The notes: generated by a model not told the origin, from the sequence alone. A stretch of DNA of 64,000 nt from Teredinibacter sp. KSP-S5-2 (GCF_032773895.1 NZ_CP120416.1:124001-188000); one strand, 5' to 3'; positions 17,714 through 30,190 are shown, numbered from the stretch's first letter. Numbers and translations: made by a program.

Positions 17714-18088
17714 ATGTCTCTGACTAAAGAAGATATTATCAACGCAGTTGCTGAAATGTCAGTAAAAGACGTTGTTGAATTAATCGAAGCAATGGAAGAG
17801 AAGTTCGGTGTTACTGCAGCGGCAGCAGCAGTTGTTGTTGCTGGTGGCGATGCTGCTGGTGGCGGTGCTGAAGAGAAAACTGACTTCGACGTTATTCTTG
17901 CTTCTGGTGGTGACAAGAAAGTTAACGTTATCAAGGCTGTTCGTGCTATCACTGGTCTTGGTCTTAAAGAAGCGAAAGCCCTTGTTGACGGTGCACCAAG
18001 CCCTGTTAAAGAAGGCGTTGAGAAAGGCGAAGCTGAAGAAATCAAGAAGCAACTTGAAGAAGCAGGCGCAACTGTCGAGCTTAAGTAA
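17714..18088 (+). CDS. rplL: 50S ribosomal protein L7/L12
   Basis: 124 residues: an N-terminal dimerisation domain ([20 protein letters not shown]), an Ala/Gly-rich hinge (about residues 36-52) and a C-terminal factor-binding domain ([20 protein letters not shown]). It forms the ribosomal stalk that recruits EF-Tu, EF-G and other GTPases. AGGA lies upstream. It is followed by a long gap before rpoB. Confidence 0.99.
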   Translation: MSLTKEDIINAVAEMSVKDVVELIEAMEEKFGVTAAAAAVVVAGGDAAGGGAEEKTDFDVILASGGDKKVNVIKAVRAITGLGLKEAKALVDGAPSPVKEGVEKGEAEEIKKQLEEAGATVELK

Positions 18089-18422
18089 GTTGTTTGGCTT
18101 TCAAGCTGAAGTAAAAAAGAAAGGCTGGTGGGCATTATGCTCACCGGCCTCTTCCTGTTTATAAACAGAAGAAAACTGGCTAACTATAAAAGCCCTCTTG
18201 TACTGAAGAAGTTTTTTATAGTTGGCTAAATTAACTAAAGGACTTAGGCAATTTAGTTTTATGTACGAATGCGGCTCGGTTAACCGCCGGCTGTATGTGC
18301 TGATCAAAGTAGAGGATGAATGCTTTGATTGGTTGTAGTTAACACGGTTACACAAACAGTTTGATGCCAATTTAGCGCACAATTGTTACCAGAATTTGCC
18401 CCGTGAACACTGAGGAACACTA
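18089..18422 (+). promoter_or_regulatory. rplL-rpoB intergenic region with attenuator-like hairpins
   Basis: 334 bases without a gene. A strong stem AGGCTGGTG...CACCGGCCT (18122-18150) lies 33 bases after rplL and is followed by CTTCCTGTTT and a CTGTTTATAAACAG palindrome. A second 10-bp stem AACTATAAAA/TTTTATAGTT pairs 18182-18191 with 18214-18223. E. coli has a partial terminator and an RNase III site in the same place, which lower rpoBC expression relative to rplJL; the same role is inferred here. No convincing promoter was seen. Confidence 0.6.
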
Positions 18423-21400
18423 ATGGCTTACTCATATACTGAGAAGAAACGTATACGTAAGGATTTTGGCAAGCTGCCACTTGTAATGGATGTGCCTTAT
18501 CTGCTGGCTACTCAGCTAGATTCCTACAGAAAATTCACCCAAGTAGACAAGCCTGTAGACAGTCGTATTGATATTGGTTTGCATGCTGCGTTTAAGTCTG
18601 TATTTCCCATAGTGAGTTACTCCGGTAATGCAGCGCTTGAATATGTTAGTTACAGCTTGGGTAAGCCAAGTTTTGATGTCTCAGAGTGTGTGTTGCGTGG
18701 TGCAACTTACGCTGTGCCATTGCGCGTAAAAGTTCGTTTGATTATTTACGATAAAGAGTCATCGACTAAAGCGATTAAAGATATCAAAGAACAAGAAGTT
18801 TATATGGGTGAAATCCCATTGATGACTGACAACGGTACCTTCGTTATTAACGGTACCGAGCGTGTTATCGTATCTCAGCTTCACCGTTCTCCAGGTGTGT
18901 TCTTTGAACACGATAAAGGTAAAACACACTCTTCCGGTAAATTACTCTACTCTGCTCGAGTGATTCCTTACCGTGGCTCATGGTTGGATTTTGAGTTCGA
19001 CCCCAAAGACCTTGTGTACGTTCGTATTGACCGTCGTCGTAAATTGCCGGCAACGATTCTTCTTCGTGCGCTTGGATACAGTACGGAAGAAATGCTGGGC
19101 ATGTTCTTTGAAACCAGTAAATTTTTCCTAAGTGAAGAAGGTCTTAAGTTTGAACTTGTTCCTTCTCGTTTGCGTGGTGATGTAACCACGTTTGAAATTA
19201 AAGATGCTGATGGCAATGTGATTGTTGAGGAAGGTCGTCGTATTACCGCCCGTCACATCCGTCAAATGGAAAAATCCGGTGTTTCCGAGCTAAACGTACC
19301 GCAAGATTATTTGTTAGGTCGTGCTATAGCAAAAGATATTATCGACACAACTACAGGTGAGTTGCTGTTTGAATCCAATACCGAGATTACCGAAGACGTT
19401 ATTGCTGCATTGTTGAAAGCGGGTATTAACGAATTTGAAACGCTTTACACTAACGAATTAGATTGCGGACCATTCGTTTCGGATACGTTGCGCAGCGACC
19501 CTGCGACATCTGAGTTGGAAGCCTTGGTTGAAATTTATCGCATGATGCGTCCTGGTGAGCCACCAACAAAAGAATCGGCGGAAGGTTTGTTCCAGAATCT
19601 GTTTTTCAGTCAGGAGCGTTATGACCTTTCTGCAGTAGGTCGTATGAAGTTCAACCGTCGACTTGGTCGCGGTGAAGAAACGGGTGAAGGTACGCTTTCT
19701 CGCGAAGACATCGTTGATGTTCTTAGAACCCTTATTGACATTCGCAACGGTAAAGGCGAAGTGGACGATATCGACCACTTGGGTAACCGTCGTGTGCGTT
19801 CTGTGGGTGAAATGGCAGAGAACCAATTCCGTGTTGGTTTGGTTCGTGTTGAGCGTGCGGTGAAAGAACGTTTGTCCATGGCCGAGAGTGAAGGCTTGAT
19901 GCCGCAGGACTTGATTAATGCCAAGCCAGTTGCTGCCGCTGTGAAAGAATTCTTTGGTTCTTCTCAGCTGTCTCAGTTTATGGACCAAAACAACCCGCTT
20001 TCAGAAGTTACGCACAAGCGTCGTGTTTCAGCATTGGGCCCAGGTGGTTTGACTCGTGAACGCGCAGGCTTTGAGGTGCGTGACGTACACCCGACTCACT
20101 ATGGTCGTGTATGTCCAATTGAAACGCCAGAAGGTCCAAACATTGGTTTGATTAACTCTTTGGCAACTTATGCCCGTACTAACAACTACGGCTTTATTGA
20201 AAGCCCGCACCGTAAAGTTGTTGACGGTAAAGTTACCGACGAAATCGAATACCTATCTGCGATTAACGAATCTAAATACGTTATCGCACAGGCGTCTGCA
20301 GAAGTTGACGCAGAAGGTCGTCTGACAGAAGACTTGGTTTCTGTTCGTTACCAAAACGAATTTAGTTTGAAAGATGCGAGCGAAGTTCAGTATATGGACG
20401 TATCGCCCCGTCAGGTTGTGTCGGTTGCAGCATCTTTGATTCCATTCCTAGAGCACGATGATGCGAACCGTGCATTGATGGGGTCGAACATGCAACGTCA
20501 GGCTGTGCCAACACTACGTGCTGAAAAGCCTGTAGTTGGAACAGGTATGGAGCGCAATGTTGCGTCTGACTCTGGTGTATGTGTTGTTGCCAAGCGTGGT
20601 GGAACCATTGAGCGTGTTGATGCGGCTCGAATCGTTGTTCGTGTTTCCGATGACGAAACCGAAGCGGGTGATGCAGGTGTGGATATCTACAACCTAACTA
20701 AATACACCCGTTCTAACCAAAATACTTGTATTAACCAGCGCCCAATTGTAAGTGTTGGTGATGCAATTACACGTGGTGACATTCTTGCTGATGGTCCTTC
20801 AGTGGACTTGGGTGAGCTGGCGCTGGGTCAAAACATGCGTATCGCATTTATGACCTGGAATGGTTACAACTTTGAGGATTCCATCTTGGTATCTGAAAAC
20901 GTTGTGAAAGAAGACCGTTTCACCACTATCCACATTCAAGAGCTAACCTGTATTGCTCGTGATACCAAGCTGGGTAGTGAAGAGATTACAGCGGATATTC
21001 CAAACGTAGGTGAAGGTGCTCTATCCAAGTTGGATGAGTCCGGTATCGTTTATGTGGGTGCAGAAGTTGCTGCGGGCGATATTCTCGTTGGTAAGGTAAC
21101 GCCAAAAGGTGAAACCCAATTAACTCCAGAAGAAAAACTGCTTCGTGCGATTTTCGGTGAGAAAGCCTCCGACGTTAAAGATACCTCCTTGCGTGTACCT
21201 TCTTCTGTAAAAGGTACAGTTATTGACGTTCAGGTATTTACTCGCGACGGTCTTGAAAAAGATCAGCGCTCTTTGGAAATTGAAAAGCTTCAGCTTGATC
21301 AAGTTCGTAAAGACCTTAACGAAGAGTATCGAATTGTTGAAGGTGCAACCTACGCTCGTCTGCGTTCAGTATTGGTTGGTCAAACCATCGCAAGTGGTAA

Positions 21401-22505
21401 AGGCGTTAAGAAAGGTGCAGACGTTACTGACGAGTTGTTGGATGAGTTGGCCAAAGAAGATTGGTTCAAAATCCGCATGGTTGAGGATGCCCTTAACGAG
21501 CAGTTGGACAAGGCTGAAGAACAGTTAGCCGAACGTCGTAAAGACCTTGATGACCGTTTCGAAGATAAAAAACGTAAGCTCGAAACTGGCGATGATTTGG
21601 CGCCTGGTGTACTTAAGATTGTTAAGGTTTACCTGGCAATTAAGCGTCGTATCCAGCCTGGTGACAAAATGGCGGGTCGTCACGGTAACAAGGGTGTTAT
21701 CTCGGTGATCATGCCAGTCGAAGATATGCCTTATGACGAGAATGGCGAGCCGATTGATATCGTGCTTAACCCGCTGGGTGTACCGTCTCGTATGAACGTT
21801 GGGCAGATTCTTGAGACGCACTTGGGCTTGGCGTCGAAAGGCCTTGGTCGCAAGATTGATCAAATGATCAAAGAGCAGCGTCAAGTGTCAGACCTGAGAG
21901 CGTTCTTGAACACCATTTATAACGAAATTGGTGAGTCATATACCAAGGAAGATTTGGAAAGCTTCTCTGATAAGGAAATTATTGACCTGGCGAACAATTT
22001 GCGTGGCGGTGTGCCTATGGCAACTCGTGCGTTTGATGGTGCGAAGGAAAAAGAAATCAAGCAATTGCTGAATCTTGCCGATATGCCTGAGTCTGGTCAG
22101 ATGACATTGTTTGACGGTCGTACTGGTGATGCATTTATGCGCCCGGTGACTGTGGGTTATATGTACATGCTGAAGTTGAACCACTTGGTGGATGACAAGA
22201 TGCACGCCCGTTCAACCGGTTCGTACTCTCTTGTTACCCAGCAGCCTCTTGGTGGTAAAGCACAGTTTGGTGGTCAGCGCTTCGGTGAGATGGAGGTGTG
22301 GGCACTGGAAGCATACGGTGCAGCCTATACTCTGCAAGAAATGCTTACCGTTAAGTCGGATGACGTGGCGGGTCGTACCAAGATGTATAAAAACATCGTG
22401 GATGGCGATCATCGTATGGAGCCTGGAATGCCTGAATCCTTTAACGTATTGGTTAAAGAGATTCGCTCACTGGGTATTAACATTGAGCTGGAGCAGGACT
22501 CTTAA
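18423..22505 (+). CDS. rpoB: RNA polymerase beta subunit
   Basis: 1360 residues (E. coli 1342). The rifampicin pocket reads [20 protein letters not shown] with the downstream [20 protein letters not shown], which is the wild-type rifampicin-sensitive sequence at the positions equivalent to E. coli S512, D516, H526 and S531. The catalytic-side segment [17 protein letters not shown] appears here as [14 protein letters not shown], with its two conserved lysines, and a C-terminal [18 protein letters not shown] ending ([20 protein letters not shown]) packs on beta'. The GAGGAA site lies 6 bases before the ATG. Confidence 0.99.
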   Translation: MAYSYTEKKRIRKDFGKLPLVMDVPYLLATQLDSYRKFTQVDKPVDSRIDIGLHAAFKSVFPIVSYSGNAALEYVSYSLGKPSFDVSECVLRGATYAVPLRVKVRLIIYDKESSTKAIKDIKEQEVYMGEIPLMTDNGTFVINGTERVIVSQLHRSPGVFFEHDKGKTHSSGKLLYSARVIPYRGSWLDFEFDPKDLVYVRIDRRRKLPATILLRALGYSTEEMLGMFFETSKFFLSEEGLKFELVPSRLRGDVTTFEIKDADGNVIVEEGRRITARHIRQMEKSGVSELNVPQDYLLGRAIAKDIIDTTTGELLFESNTEITEDVIAALLKAGINEFETLYTNELDCGPFVSDTLRSDPATSELEALVEIYRMMRPGEPPTKESAEGLFQNLFFSQERYDLSAVGRMKFNRRLGRGEETGEGTLSREDIVDVLRTLIDIRNGKGEVDDIDHLGNRRVRSVGEMAENQFRVGLVRVERAVKERLSMAESEGLMPQDLINAKPVAAAVKEFFGSSQLSQFMDQNNPLSEVTHKRRVSALGPGGLTRERAGFEVRDVHPTHYGRVCPIETPEGPNIGLINSLATYARTNNYGFIESPHRKVVDGKVTDEIEYLSAINESKYVIAQASAEVDAEGRLTEDLVSVRYQNEFSLKDASEVQYMDVSPRQVVSVAASLIPFLEHDDANRALMGSNMQRQAVPTLRAEKPVVGTGMERNVASDSGVCVVAKRGGTIERVDAARIVVRVSDDETEAGDAGVDIYNLTKYTRSNQNTCINQRPIVSVGDAITRGDILADGPSVDLGELALGQNMRIAFMTWNGYNFEDSILVSENVVKEDRFTTIHIQELTCIARDTKLGSEEITADIPNVGEGALSKLDESGIVYVGAEVAAGDILVGKVTPKGETQLTPEEKLLRAIFGEKASDVKDTSLRVPSSVKGTVIDVQVFTRDGLEKDQRSLEIEKLQLDQVRKDLNEEYRIVEGATYARLRSVLVGQTIASGKGVKKGADVTDELLDELAKEDWFKIRMVEDALNEQLDKAEEQLAERRKDLDDRFEDKKRKLETGDDLAPGVLKIVKVYLAIKRRIQPGDKMAGRHGNKGVISVIMPVEDMPYDENGEPIDIVLNPLGVPSRMNVGQILETHLGLASKGLGRKIDQMIKEQRQVSDLRAFLNTIYNEIGESYTKEDLESFSDKEIIDLANNLRGGVPMATRAFDGAKEKEIKQLLNLADMPESGQMTLFDGRTGDAFMRPVTVGYMYMLKLNHLVDDKMHARSTGSYSLVTQQPLGGKAQFGGQRFGEMEVWALEAYGAAYTLQEMLTVKSDDVAGRTKMYKNIVDGDHRMEPGMPESFNVLVKEIRSLGINIELEQDS

Positions 22506-22534
22506 TCGGTCGCGCGCCAAACTTAGAGCAAAAT

Positions 22535-22585
22535 TAACGGTGGTGGGCACCACTTTAAAAGGGGTAGCCCACTGTGCTTAAGCAC
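22535..22585 (+). other. Hairpins in the rpoB-rpoC gap
   Basis: The 97-base gap holds competing pairings: GTGGT/ACCAC around GGGC near 22542-22555, GTGGGC (about 22545) with GCCCAC (about 22567), and the palindrome GTGCTTAAGCAC (22573-22584) just before the rpoC ribosome site. They could tune rpoC translation or mRNA processing; there is no T-run. Confidence 0.35.
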
Positions 22586-22602
22586 CCACTGGAGGAAAAG
22601 CC

Positions 22603-25600
22603 TTGAAAGACTTACTGAATTTATTGAAAAACCAGGGTGAATCTGACGAGTTCGACGGAATTCGCATCGGCTTGGCCTCACCAGAAGTGATCCGATCGTG
22701 GTCATTCGGTGAAGTAAAGAAGCCAGAGACAATTAACTATCGAACCTTCAAGCCTGAGCGCGAAGGTTTGTTCTGCGCCAAAATTTTTGGTCCAGTAAAA
22801 GACTATGAATGTTTGTGCGGTAAGTACAAGCGTATGAAGCACCGCGGTATCATCTGTGAGAAGTGCGGTGTTGAAGTGACTTTGGCAAAAGTGCGTCGTG
22901 AGCGCATGGGTCATATTGAATTGGCCTGTCCGGTTGCCCACATCTGGTTCCTGAAGTCTCTACCAAGCCGTATTGGTTTGTTGCTAGACATGACTTTGCG
23001 TAGCATCGAGCGTGTGCTTTACTTCGAATCCTACGTTGTAACAGAGCCAGGCATGACCACGCTTGAGCGTGGCCAGTTGCTAACAGATGAGCAGTACTTT
23101 GAATCGATGGAAGAGTTTGGCGACGAATTCGAAGCGTTGATGGGTGCTGAAGCTATTCAGAAATTGATGATGGACATCGACCTTGAGCGTGAAGCCCAAG
23201 AAATTCGCGATGAGATTCCTAACACGAATTCTGAAACAAAAATTAAAAAGCTTTCCAAGCGTTTGAAGTTGCTTGAGGCGTTTATCCAATCTGGTAACAA
23301 GCCAGAGTGGATGGTGATGGAAGCGCTTCCTGTTCTTCCACCTGATCTTCGTCCGTTGGTACCTCTAGATGGTGGTCGTTTTGCTACGTCTGATTTGAAT
23401 GACCTTTATCGTCGTGTGATCAACCGTAATAACCGTTTGAAGCGTCTATTGGACTTGAATGCGCCAGATATTATTGTGCGTAACGAAAAACGTATGCTTC
23501 AGGAGTCTGTTGATGCATTGCTAGATAACGGTCGTCGTGGTCGTGCCATCACCGGTTCTAACAAGCGTCCATTGAAGTCGCTTGCTGACATGATCAAAGG
23601 TAAGCAAGGTCGTTTTCGTCAGAACCTATTGGGTAAGCGTGTTGACTACTCTGGTCGTACGGTAATCGTATCTGGTCCAACGTTGCGTCTTCACCAATGT
23701 GGTCTGCCGAAGAAAATGGCACTTGAGCTATTTAAGCCATTCATCTTCTCTAAGCTAGAGCTACGTGGTCTTGCTACTACGATTAAAGCTGCGAAGAAGA
23801 TGGTTGAGCGAGAAGAGCCTATCGTGTGGGATATCCTGGACGAAGTGATTCGCGAACACCCTGTGTTACTTAACCGTGCACCAACGCTGCACAGACTGGG
23901 TATCCAGGCGTTCGAACCGGTTCTGATTGAAGGTAAAGCATTGCAACTTCACCCTCTCGTTTGTGCGGCGTATAACGCTGACTTCGACGGTGACCAAATG
24001 GCAGTGCACGTACCTTTGACAATCGAAGCACAGCTTGAAGCGCGTGCGTTGATGATGTCGACCAATAACATTCTATCTCCTGCATCTGGTGAGCCGATCA
24101 TCGTGCCTTCTCAGGACGTGGTTCTGGGTTTGTACTGGATGACCCGTGAGCGTGTAAACGACAAGGGTGAAGGCATGGTCTTCTCTGACCATAAAGAAGT
24201 GTCCCGAGCGTTTTACGCGAAGCAAGTAGGTTTGCAAGCGCGCATTAAAGTTCGTATCCGCGATATCGTTCTTCGTGAAGATGGTGAGAAAGTAGAGTCG
24301 AACTATCTAGCAGAAACCACCGTGGGTCGTGTTCTTCTTTGGGAAATTGTGCCGGAAGGTATGCCATTTGAAATGGTGAATAAGCCCATGGTGAAAAAGT
24401 CGATTTCGGCTTTGATCAATTTCTGTTACCGCGTGGTGGGCTTGAAAGCGACCGTTATTTTCGCCGACCAATTGATGTACATGGGCTATGACTTCAGTAC
24501 CAAGTCAGGTTCATCCATCGGTGTAAACGACTTTGAGATCCCAGAAAGCAAATACGGCATTATCGAAAGTGCCGAAGCTGAAGTGAAGGAAATTGAAAGT
24601 CAGTACGCCTCCGGTCTTGTGACTCATGGTGAGAAATACAACAAGGTGATCGATATCTGGTCTCGTGCCAACGACCTTGTTGCAAAATCCATGATGGAAG
24701 GTATTTCTAAAGAATCCGTCATTAACAAAAATGGCGAGGACGACGAGCAAGATTCCTTTAACTCGGTTTATATGTATGCCGATTCCGGTGCACGGGGTTC
24801 GCCCGCTCAGATTCGTCAGTTGGCGGGTATGCGTGGTTTGATGGCTCGTCCAGACGGTTCGATTATCGAAACGCCTATTACTGCAAACTTCCGTGAAGGT
24901 TTGAACGTACTTCAGTACTTCATCTCAACCCACGGTGCGCGTAAAGGTTTGGCGGATACCGCACTGAAAACAGCAAACTCCGGTTACTTGACCCGTCGTT
25001 TGGTGGACGTAGCACAAGACGTTGTGATCACCAAAATTGATTGTGGCACAGACGAAGGTTTAACCATGGCGCCGGTTATCGAGGGTGGCGATGTTATCGA
25101 ATCCTTGGGTGACCGTATCCTGGGTCGTGTTGTTGCGCGTGACGTTATGCGCCCTGGTAGCGATGAGATCCTAGTTCCTGCTGGCACTATGATTGACGAA
25201 GCTTGGGTAGAGCGTGTTGAGGCCATGGGTATCGACGAGGTAATGGTGCGTTCACCGATTACCTGTGAAACCAAGTTCGGTATCTGTTCTCAATGTTATG
25301 GTCGTGACTTGGCTCGTGGTCACCGTGCCAATGTGGGTGAGGCAGTGGGCGTTATCGCTGCTCAGTCGATCGGTGAGCCGGGTACACAGCTTACGATGCG
25401 TACCTTCCACATCGGTGGAGCGGCATCTCGAGCGTCTGCGGCAGACAGTGTAGAAGTTAAGCAAGAAGGTACTATCCGCCTTCACAATATTAAAACTGTT
25501 ACTCGTGAAGACGGTAATCTGGTTGCGGTTTCTCGTTCCGGTGAAATTGCTGTTGCGGATGACGCAGGTCGTGAGCGCGAGCGTTATAAAATTCCATACG

Positions 25601-26826
25601 GTGCGGTTATCTCTGCTAAAGATGGTGACAAAGTGGATGGTGGCGCAATTGTAGCCAAGTGGGATCCGCATACTCACCCTATGGTTGCTGAGGTTACAGG
25701 TAAGGTAGTACTTACTGGTATGGAAGATGGGCTATCTATCCGTAAGCAAACGGATGAGCTAACCGGTCTTTCCTCGATTGAGGTTATGGATCCGGCAGAG
25801 CGTCCATCAGCAGGTAAAGATCTTAAGCCAGCGGTAACGCTAGTAGACGATCAAGGTAATGAAGTGAAGTTGGCTAACTCGAATCAGCCTGCTCACTACA
25901 TGCTTCCTGCCAAGTCTATTTTGAGTCTGGCGAATGGCGATACAGTAAGTATTGGTGACATTATTGCTCGTATTCCGCAAGAAGGTTCGAAGACTCGCGA
26001 TATTACGGGTGGTCTACCTCGTGTTGCTGACTTGTTTGAAGCGCGTAAGCCGAAAGAGCCTTCAATTTTGGCAGAAATCTCCGGTACGGTTTCCTTTGGT
26101 AAAGAGACTAAAGGTAAGCGTCGTTTGGTGATTACTCCGCCAAATGGTGAGGTATTGGACGATGGTTCAACTCACTACGAAGTGCTGATTCCTAAACACC
26201 GTCAATTAACTGTGTTTGAAGGTGAAAATGTAACCAAGGGTGAAGTTGTATCTGACGGTCCTAGCAACCCTCACGATATTCTTCGCTTGAAAGGTGTTGA
26301 GGCCCTGGCTCGTTATATTACTAACGAAATCCAGGATGTATACCGTCTGCAAGGTGTGAAGATCAACGATAAGCACATTGAAGTTATTGTTCGTCAGATG
26401 TTACGTAAAGCAGAAATTTCCTCTATGGGAGATTCTGAGTTCATCAAAGGTGAGCAAGTTGAATACAACAATGTGTTGGAAGTGAACGAGAAGTTGCGTG
26501 CTGAATCCAGACAGCCTGCGCGTTACGAGCGTCAGTTGCTGGGTATCACCAAAGCGTCTTTGGCGACGGAGTCGTTTATTTCTGCAGCATCGTTCCAGGA
26601 AACTACCCGCGTTCTTACTGAAGCGGCAGTGACTGGTAAGATCGATAACTTGCGCGGTTTGAAAGAGAATGTGGTCGTGGGACGATTGATCCCAGCGGGT
26701 ACTGGTCTGGCATATCACAGTGAACGTCGTCGCCGACGTGCGGACACTGAAGTGACGGCAGATCACGTTAGCGCAGAAGAGATCGAAGCAGCGCTAACCG
26801 AGGCGTTGAAGTCTAGCGCTTCGTAA
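22603..26826 (+). CDS. rpoC: RNA polymerase beta' subunit
   Basis: 1407 residues, the same length as E. coli. The TTG start at 22603 is preceded by GGAGG (22591-22595). Visible landmarks are the N-terminal zinc ribbon ([20 protein letters not shown]), the catalytic Mg-binding loop NADFDGDQM (about residues 458-466), the trigger-loop region with [14 protein letters not shown], and the second zinc site ([16 protein letters not shown]). It forms the active site together with RpoB. Its stop is followed 4 bases later by the str-operon promoter. Confidence 0.99.
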   Translation: MKDLLNLLKNQGESDEFDGIRIGLASPEVIRSWSFGEVKKPETINYRTFKPEREGLFCAKIFGPVKDYECLCGKYKRMKHRGIICEKCGVEVTLAKVRRERMGHIELACPVAHIWFLKSLPSRIGLLLDMTLRSIERVLYFESYVVTEPGMTTLERGQLLTDEQYFESMEEFGDEFEALMGAEAIQKLMMDIDLEREAQEIRDEIPNTNSETKIKKLSKRLKLLEAFIQSGNKPEWMVMEALPVLPPDLRPLVPLDGGRFATSDLNDLYRRVINRNNRLKRLLDLNAPDIIVRNEKRMLQESVDALLDNGRRGRAITGSNKRPLKSLADMIKGKQGRFRQNLLGKRVDYSGRTVIVSGPTLRLHQCGLPKKMALELFKPFIFSKLELRGLATTIKAAKKMVEREEPIVWDILDEVIREHPVLLNRAPTLHRLGIQAFEPVLIEGKALQLHPLVCAAYNADFDGDQMAVHVPLTIEAQLEARALMMSTNNILSPASGEPIIVPSQDVVLGLYWMTRERVNDKGEGMVFSDHKEVSRAFYAKQVGLQARIKVRIRDIVLREDGEKVESNYLAETTVGRVLLWEIVPEGMPFEMVNKPMVKKSISALINFCYRVVGLKATVIFADQLMYMGYDFSTKSGSSIGVNDFEIPESKYGIIESAEAEVKEIESQYASGLVTHGEKYNKVIDIWSRANDLVAKSMMEGISKESVINKNGEDDEQDSFNSVYMYADSGARGSPAQIRQLAGMRGLMARPDGSIIETPITANFREGLNVLQYFISTHGARKGLADTALKTANSGYLTRRLVDVAQDVVITKIDCGTDEGLTMAPVIEGGDVIESLGDRILGRVVARDVMRPGSDEILVPAGTMIDEAWVERVEAMGIDEVMVRSPITCETKFGICSQCYGRDLARGHRANVGEAVGVIAAQSIGEPGTQLTMRTFHIGGAASRASAADSVEVKQEGTIRLHNIKTVTREDGNLVAVSRSGEIAVADDAGRERERYKIPYGAVISAKDGDKVDGGAIVAKWDPHTHPMVAEVTGKVVLTGMEDGLSIRKQTDELTGLSSIEVMDPAERPSAGKDLKPAVTLVDDQGNEVKLANSNQPAHYMLPAKSILSLANGDTVSIGDIIARIPQEGSKTRDITGGLPRVADLFEARKPKEPSILAEISGTVSFGKETKGKRRLVITPPNGEVLDDGSTHYEVLIPKHRQLTVFEGENVTKGEVVSDGPSNPHDILRLKGVEALARYITNEIQDVYRLQGVKINDKHIEVIVRQMLRKAEISSMGDSEFIKGEQVEYNNVLEVNEKLRAESRQPARYERQLLGITKASLATESFISAASFQETTRVLTEAAVTGKIDNLRGLKENVVVGRLIPAGTGLAYHSERRRRRADTEVTADHVSAEEIEAALTEALKSSAS

Positions 26827-26830
26827 AAAG

Positions 26831-26859
26831 TTGACGGGACTGGGTGGTGTCTTTACAAT
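26831..26859 (+). promoter_or_regulatory. sigma70 promoter of the str operon (rpsL)
   Basis: TTGACG (26831-26836), a 17-base spacer and TACAAT (26854-26859) begin 4 bases after the rpoC stop. The promoter is nested in an imperfect GGGTGG...CCACCC inverted repeat that could also act at the end of the rpoC transcript. Confidence 0.7.
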
Positions 26860-26915
26860 TCGCCACCCACCGTTATAGGTGCGGGTCGTAACAGACCCTT
26901 TGTTAAACTAGAAGA

Positions 26916-26958
26916 GTCCACCCTAATGCCAATTGGGGAGGGACGTTTTTTATTTTTT
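26916..26958 (+). terminator. Terminator-like hairpin in the rpsL leader (candidate attenuator)
   Basis: GTCC (26916-26919) pairs with GGAC (26941-26944), and CCCTAAT (26921-26927) pairs with ATTGGGG (26932-26938), with a GCCA loop, a small internal loop and one G-T pair. The run GTTTTTTATTTTTT follows directly and leads into the rpsL ribosome site. An upstream GGGTC/GACCC hairpin lies at about 26883-26898. Confidence 0.55.
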
Positions 26959-26970
26959 GGAGTAATTTTC

Positions 26971-27342
26971 ATGGCAACGATCAACCAGTTGGTTCGTAAG
27001 CCGAGAAAACGCAAAGTTCAGCCGAGTGACGTACGTGCATTGCAAGCATGTCCTCAGCGTCGTGGTGTATGTACTCGTGTATATACCACTACACCTAAGA
27101 AGCCAAACTCTGCGCTACGTAAAGTTTGTCGTGTGCGTTTGACTAACGGCTTTGAGGTATCTTCATACATCGGTGGTGAAGGACATAACTTGCAAGAGCA
27201 TAGTGTTGTCTTGATCCGTGGCGGTCGTGTAAAAGACTTGCCAGGTGTGCGTTATCACACTGTACGTGGTGCGCTGGATACTTCAGGTGTGAATGACCGT
27301 AAACAAGGTCGTTCTAAATATGGTACTAAACGTCCTAAGTAA
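26971..27342 (+). CDS. rpsL: 30S ribosomal protein S12
   Basis: The ATG at 26971 (GGAG upstream) gives 123 residues starting [15 protein letters not shown]; the in-frame ATG at 26926 lies inside the leader hairpin and is rejected. S12 monitors codon-anticodon pairing. The [13 protein letters not shown] and [13 protein letters not shown] segments carry the wild-type lysines equivalent to K43 and K88, so streptomycin sensitivity at this locus is expected. Confidence 0.98.
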   Translation: MATINQLVRKPRKRKVQPSDVRALQACPQRRGVCTRVYTTTPKKPNSALRKVCRVRLTNGFEVSSYIGGEGHNLQEHSVVLIRGGRVKDLPGVRYHTVRGALDTSGVNDRKQGRSKYGTKRPK

Positions 27343-27452
27343 GTCGTTTAGTTTTGCGTTAAAGCTTAAAAACCAGTAAGGCCGAGCCGCGTTTTTTGTG
27401 ATTTGAGCATAAGCGAGTTTCGGACAGTCCTGAATTAAACAGAGTAGAAGTC

Positions 27453-27923
27453 ATGCCTAGAAGAAGAGTTGTTGCTAAGCGTGAAGTATTGCCAGATCCT
27501 AAATTTGGCAATGTGACGCTAGCAAAATTTATGAACCACGTAATGATCAGTGGTAAAAAATCTGTGGCTGAGCGCATCGTGTATGGTGCTCTAGACACAG
27601 TTAAAGAAAAGCTAAACAAAGACCCATTAGAGGTGTTTGAAGAAGCTTTGGAAAACATTGCACCCTTGGTTGAGGTTAAGTCTCGCCGTGTTGGTGGTGC
27701 AACTTACCAGGTGCCTGTAGAAGTTCGTCCTGCTCGACGTACTGCATTGGCAATGCGTTGGTTGGTGGAGTACTCACGTAACCGTGGTGAAAAATCCATG
27801 CCTCAACGTTTGGCTGGTGAGCTAATTGATGCCTCACAAAACAAAGGGGCCGCCGTTAAGAAAAGAGAAGATGTCCACCGTATGGCGGAAGCCAACAAAG
27901 CCTTCTCGCATTTCCGCTTCTAA
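27453..27923 (+). CDS. rpsG: 30S ribosomal protein S7
   Basis: 156 residues, starting [20 protein letters not shown]. It nucleates assembly of the 30S head on 16S rRNA and lines the E site. Length matches the short E. coli B-type S7 (156). In E. coli S7 represses the str operon through the rpsL-rpsG gap; the 110-base gap here leaves room for such a site, but none was identified. Confidence 0.99.
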   Translation: MPRRRVVAKREVLPDPKFGNVTLAKFMNHVMISGKKSVAERIVYGALDTVKEKLNKDPLEVFEEALENIAPLVEVKSRRVGGATYQVPVEVRPARRTALAMRWLVEYSRNRGEKSMPQRLAGELIDASQNKGAAVKKREDVHRMAEANKAFSHFRF

Positions 27924-27940
27924 TCGGAATTTAAAGGCGC

Positions 27941-27971
27941 AAAAAAAGGCAGCACTATTCGCTGCCTTTTT
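27941..27971 (+). terminator. Intrinsic terminator between rpsG and fusA
   Basis: A run of seven A leads into GGCAGC (27948-27953), a 7-base loop, GCTGCC (27961-27966) and five T: a textbook bidirectional-looking terminator 17 bases after rpsG. It would separate rpsLG from fusA-tuf, or act as an attenuator. Confidence 0.8.
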
Positions 27972-28008
27972 GACGTTTATATATCGACTGAAATTGAGTG
28001 TAAACGTC
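27972..28008 (+). repeat. 8-bp inverted repeat in the fusA leader
   Basis: GACGTTTA (27972-27979) and TAAACGTC (28001-28008) are exact reverse complements, immediately after the rpsG terminator and 70 bases before the fusA start. It may be an RNA hairpin or operator; no clear sigma70 promoter for fusA was found in the gap. Confidence 0.45.
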
Positions 28009-28078
28009 CAGATTTTAGTCGAAGCTGTCTCGATGGCTTTGATGTGTTATTCAAGTTATCTAATTGGGGATAAAAGTC

Positions 28079-30190
28079 GTGGCGCGTAAAACTCCTATTG
28101 CACGTTATCGTAATATCGGAATTTGTGCTCACGTGGATGCTGGTAAGACTACTACCACTGAGCGTGTATTGTTCTATACGGGTCTGTCTCACAAAATTGG
28201 TGAGGTGCATGACGGTGCCGCGACTATGGACTGGATGGAGCAAGAGCAGGAGCGTGGTATCACAATCACTTCTGCGGCAACGACGTGTTTTTGGGCTGGC
28301 ATGCAACAGCAATTCGACCAGCACCGAATCAATATCATTGATACCCCGGGGCACGTGGACTTCACTATTGAAGTTGAGCGTTCTCTTAGGGTGTTGGATG
28401 GTGCGGTTGTTGTGTTGTGTGGCTCTTCCGGTGTTCAGCCTCAAACGGAAACAGTATGGCGTCAAGCCAATAAATACCATGTACCGCGCATGGTGTTCGT
28501 TAATAAGATGGATCGTGCCGGTGCTGACTTCCGTAGTGTTGTCAGTCAGTTAAAAAGTCGCCTGGGAGCAAACCCGGTTCCTTTGCAAATGACCATTGGT
28601 GCTGAAGATGAATTTAAGGGCGTTGTTGACCTGATCAAAATGAAAGCCATCCTGTGGAACGAAGAAGACATGGGGATGACTTTTGATTACGCAGATATTC
28701 CAGCAGACCTTGTGTCTGAGTGTGAAGAAATGCGTGAGTATTTAATCGAGTCTGCAGCTGAAGCCTCAGAAGAATTGATGGAAAAATATCTGGAAGAGGG
28801 AGAGCTTTCAGAAGATGAAATTAAGCAGGGTATTCGTGCCCGTTGCTTGGCAAATGAGATTGTTCCTGTAATCGGTGGCTCAGCATTTAAGAACAAGGGT
28901 GTTCAAGCAATGCTGGATGCGGTTATTGAGTACTTACCTGCGCCAACTGAAGTTAAGGCAATTGAAGGTACGCTAGAGGATGGAGAAACTATCGAAACGC
29001 GTGAAGCGGACGATAATGCGCCTTTCTCGGCACTCGCGTTTAAAATCGCGACAGACCCGTTTGTGGGTACGCTGACTTTCTTCCGTGTTTATTCCGGTAA
29101 ATTGGAGAGTGGGACAGCAGTATATAACTCTGTTAAGAGTAAAAAAGAGCGTGTTGGCCGTATGGTGCAAATGCATTCCAACAGTCGCGAAGAAATTAAA
29201 GAGGTTTTGGCCGGTGACATTGCCGCAGCAATTGGCCTAAAAGATGTGACTACAGGCGATACGCTTTGTGCAGAAAATGCAAAGATTATCCTGGAGCGTA
29301 TGGAGTTTCCAGAGCCCGTTATCTCCGTCGCAGTAGAGCCTCGGTCCAAGGCGGATCAGGAAAAGATGGGTGTAGCCTTGGGTAAATTGGCTCAGGAAGA
29401 CCCGTCCTTCCGAGTAAAAACCGATGAGGAAACCGGTCAAACTATTATTTCCGGTATGGGTGAGCTTCACCTGGATATTATTGTTGACCGTATGAGGCGC
29501 GAATTTAGCGTCGAAGCGAATATCGGTAAGCCTCAAGTGGCGTACCGCGAGCGTATTACGCGCACCAGTGACATTGAAGGCAAATTTGTCCGTCAATCTG
29601 GTGGTCGTGGTCAGTTTGGACATGTTTGGATTAAATTTGAGCCTGCGGAAGATACTAATGCCGAAGGTCTTGAGTTTGTAAACGAAATTGTCGGTGGTGT
29701 TGTGCCTAAAGAATATATCCCTGCTGTGGAAAAAGGTATTTCCGAGCAGATGCAGAATGGTATTCTTGCGGGCTATCCGTTGCTAGGATTAAAAGCAACA
29801 CTTTACGATGGTTCTTACCATGATGTTGACTCTAGCGAGATGGCATTTAAAATTGCCGCCTCTATGGCAACAAAAAGGCTTGCCCAGGAAGGTGGCGCCG
29901 TGTTGCTTGAGCCAATGATGAAAGTTGAAGTCGTCACCCCGGAAGAGAATATGGGGGATGTTGTCGGTGACTTGAATCGTCGTCGTGGTTTGATTCAAGG
30001 TATGGATGAAAATCCATCTGGTAAGGTGGTAAATGCAGAAGTACCTCTGGCTGAGATGTTTGGTTACGCAACTGATTTGCGTTCGGCAACTCAGGGGCGT
30101 GCAACATTCACCATGGAGTTTGAGCGTTATGCTGAAGCGCCAAATAATGTTGCAGATGAGATCATCGCTAAAAATAGAACTGGCGAATAA
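28079..30190 (+). CDS. fusA: Elongation factor G (main copy)
   Basis: The GTG start at 28079 (GGGGAT upstream) gives 703 residues beginning [14 protein letters not shown]. This GTPase drives ribosomal translocation. G1 is AHVDAGKTT (residues 17-25), then switch I with [21 protein letters not shown] and NKMDRAG, followed by domains II-V with the domain IV loop around [18 protein letters not shown]. Length matches E. coli EF-G (704). It lies directly upstream of tuf copy 2 in the classic str order. Confidence 0.98.
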   Translation: MARKTPIARYRNIGICAHVDAGKTTTTERVLFYTGLSHKIGEVHDGAATMDWMEQEQERGITITSAATTCFWAGMQQQFDQHRINIIDTPGHVDFTIEVERSLRVLDGAVVVLCGSSGVQPQTETVWRQANKYHVPRMVFVNKMDRAGADFRSVVSQLKSRLGANPVPLQMTIGAEDEFKGVVDLIKMKAILWNEEDMGMTFDYADIPADLVSECEEMREYLIESAAEASEELMEKYLEEGELSEDEIKQGIRARCLANEIVPVIGGSAFKNKGVQAMLDAVIEYLPAPTEVKAIEGTLEDGETIETREADDNAPFSALAFKIATDPFVGTLTFFRVYSGKLESGTAVYNSVKSKKERVGRMVQMHSNSREEIKEVLAGDIAAAIGLKDVTTGDTLCAENAKIILERMEFPEPVISVAVEPRSKADQEKMGVALGKLAQEDPSFRVKTDEETGQTIISGMGELHLDIIVDRMRREFSVEANIGKPQVAYRERITRTSDIEGKFVRQSGGRGQFGHVWIKFEPAEDTNAEGLEFVNEIVGGVVPKEYIPAVEKGISEQMQNGILAGYPLLGLKATLYDGSYHDVDSSEMAFKIAASMATKRLAQEGGAVLLEPMMKVEVVTPEENMGDVVGDLNRRRGLIQGMDENPSGKVVNAEVPLAEMFGYATDLRSATQGRATFTMEFERYAEAPNNVADEIIAKNRTGE

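Noticed and set aside
19458..19988. Antisense frames in rpoB and similar ones in rpoC
   Set aside because: They arise from codon bias of highly expressed genes on the opposite strand; no independent start signals are present.
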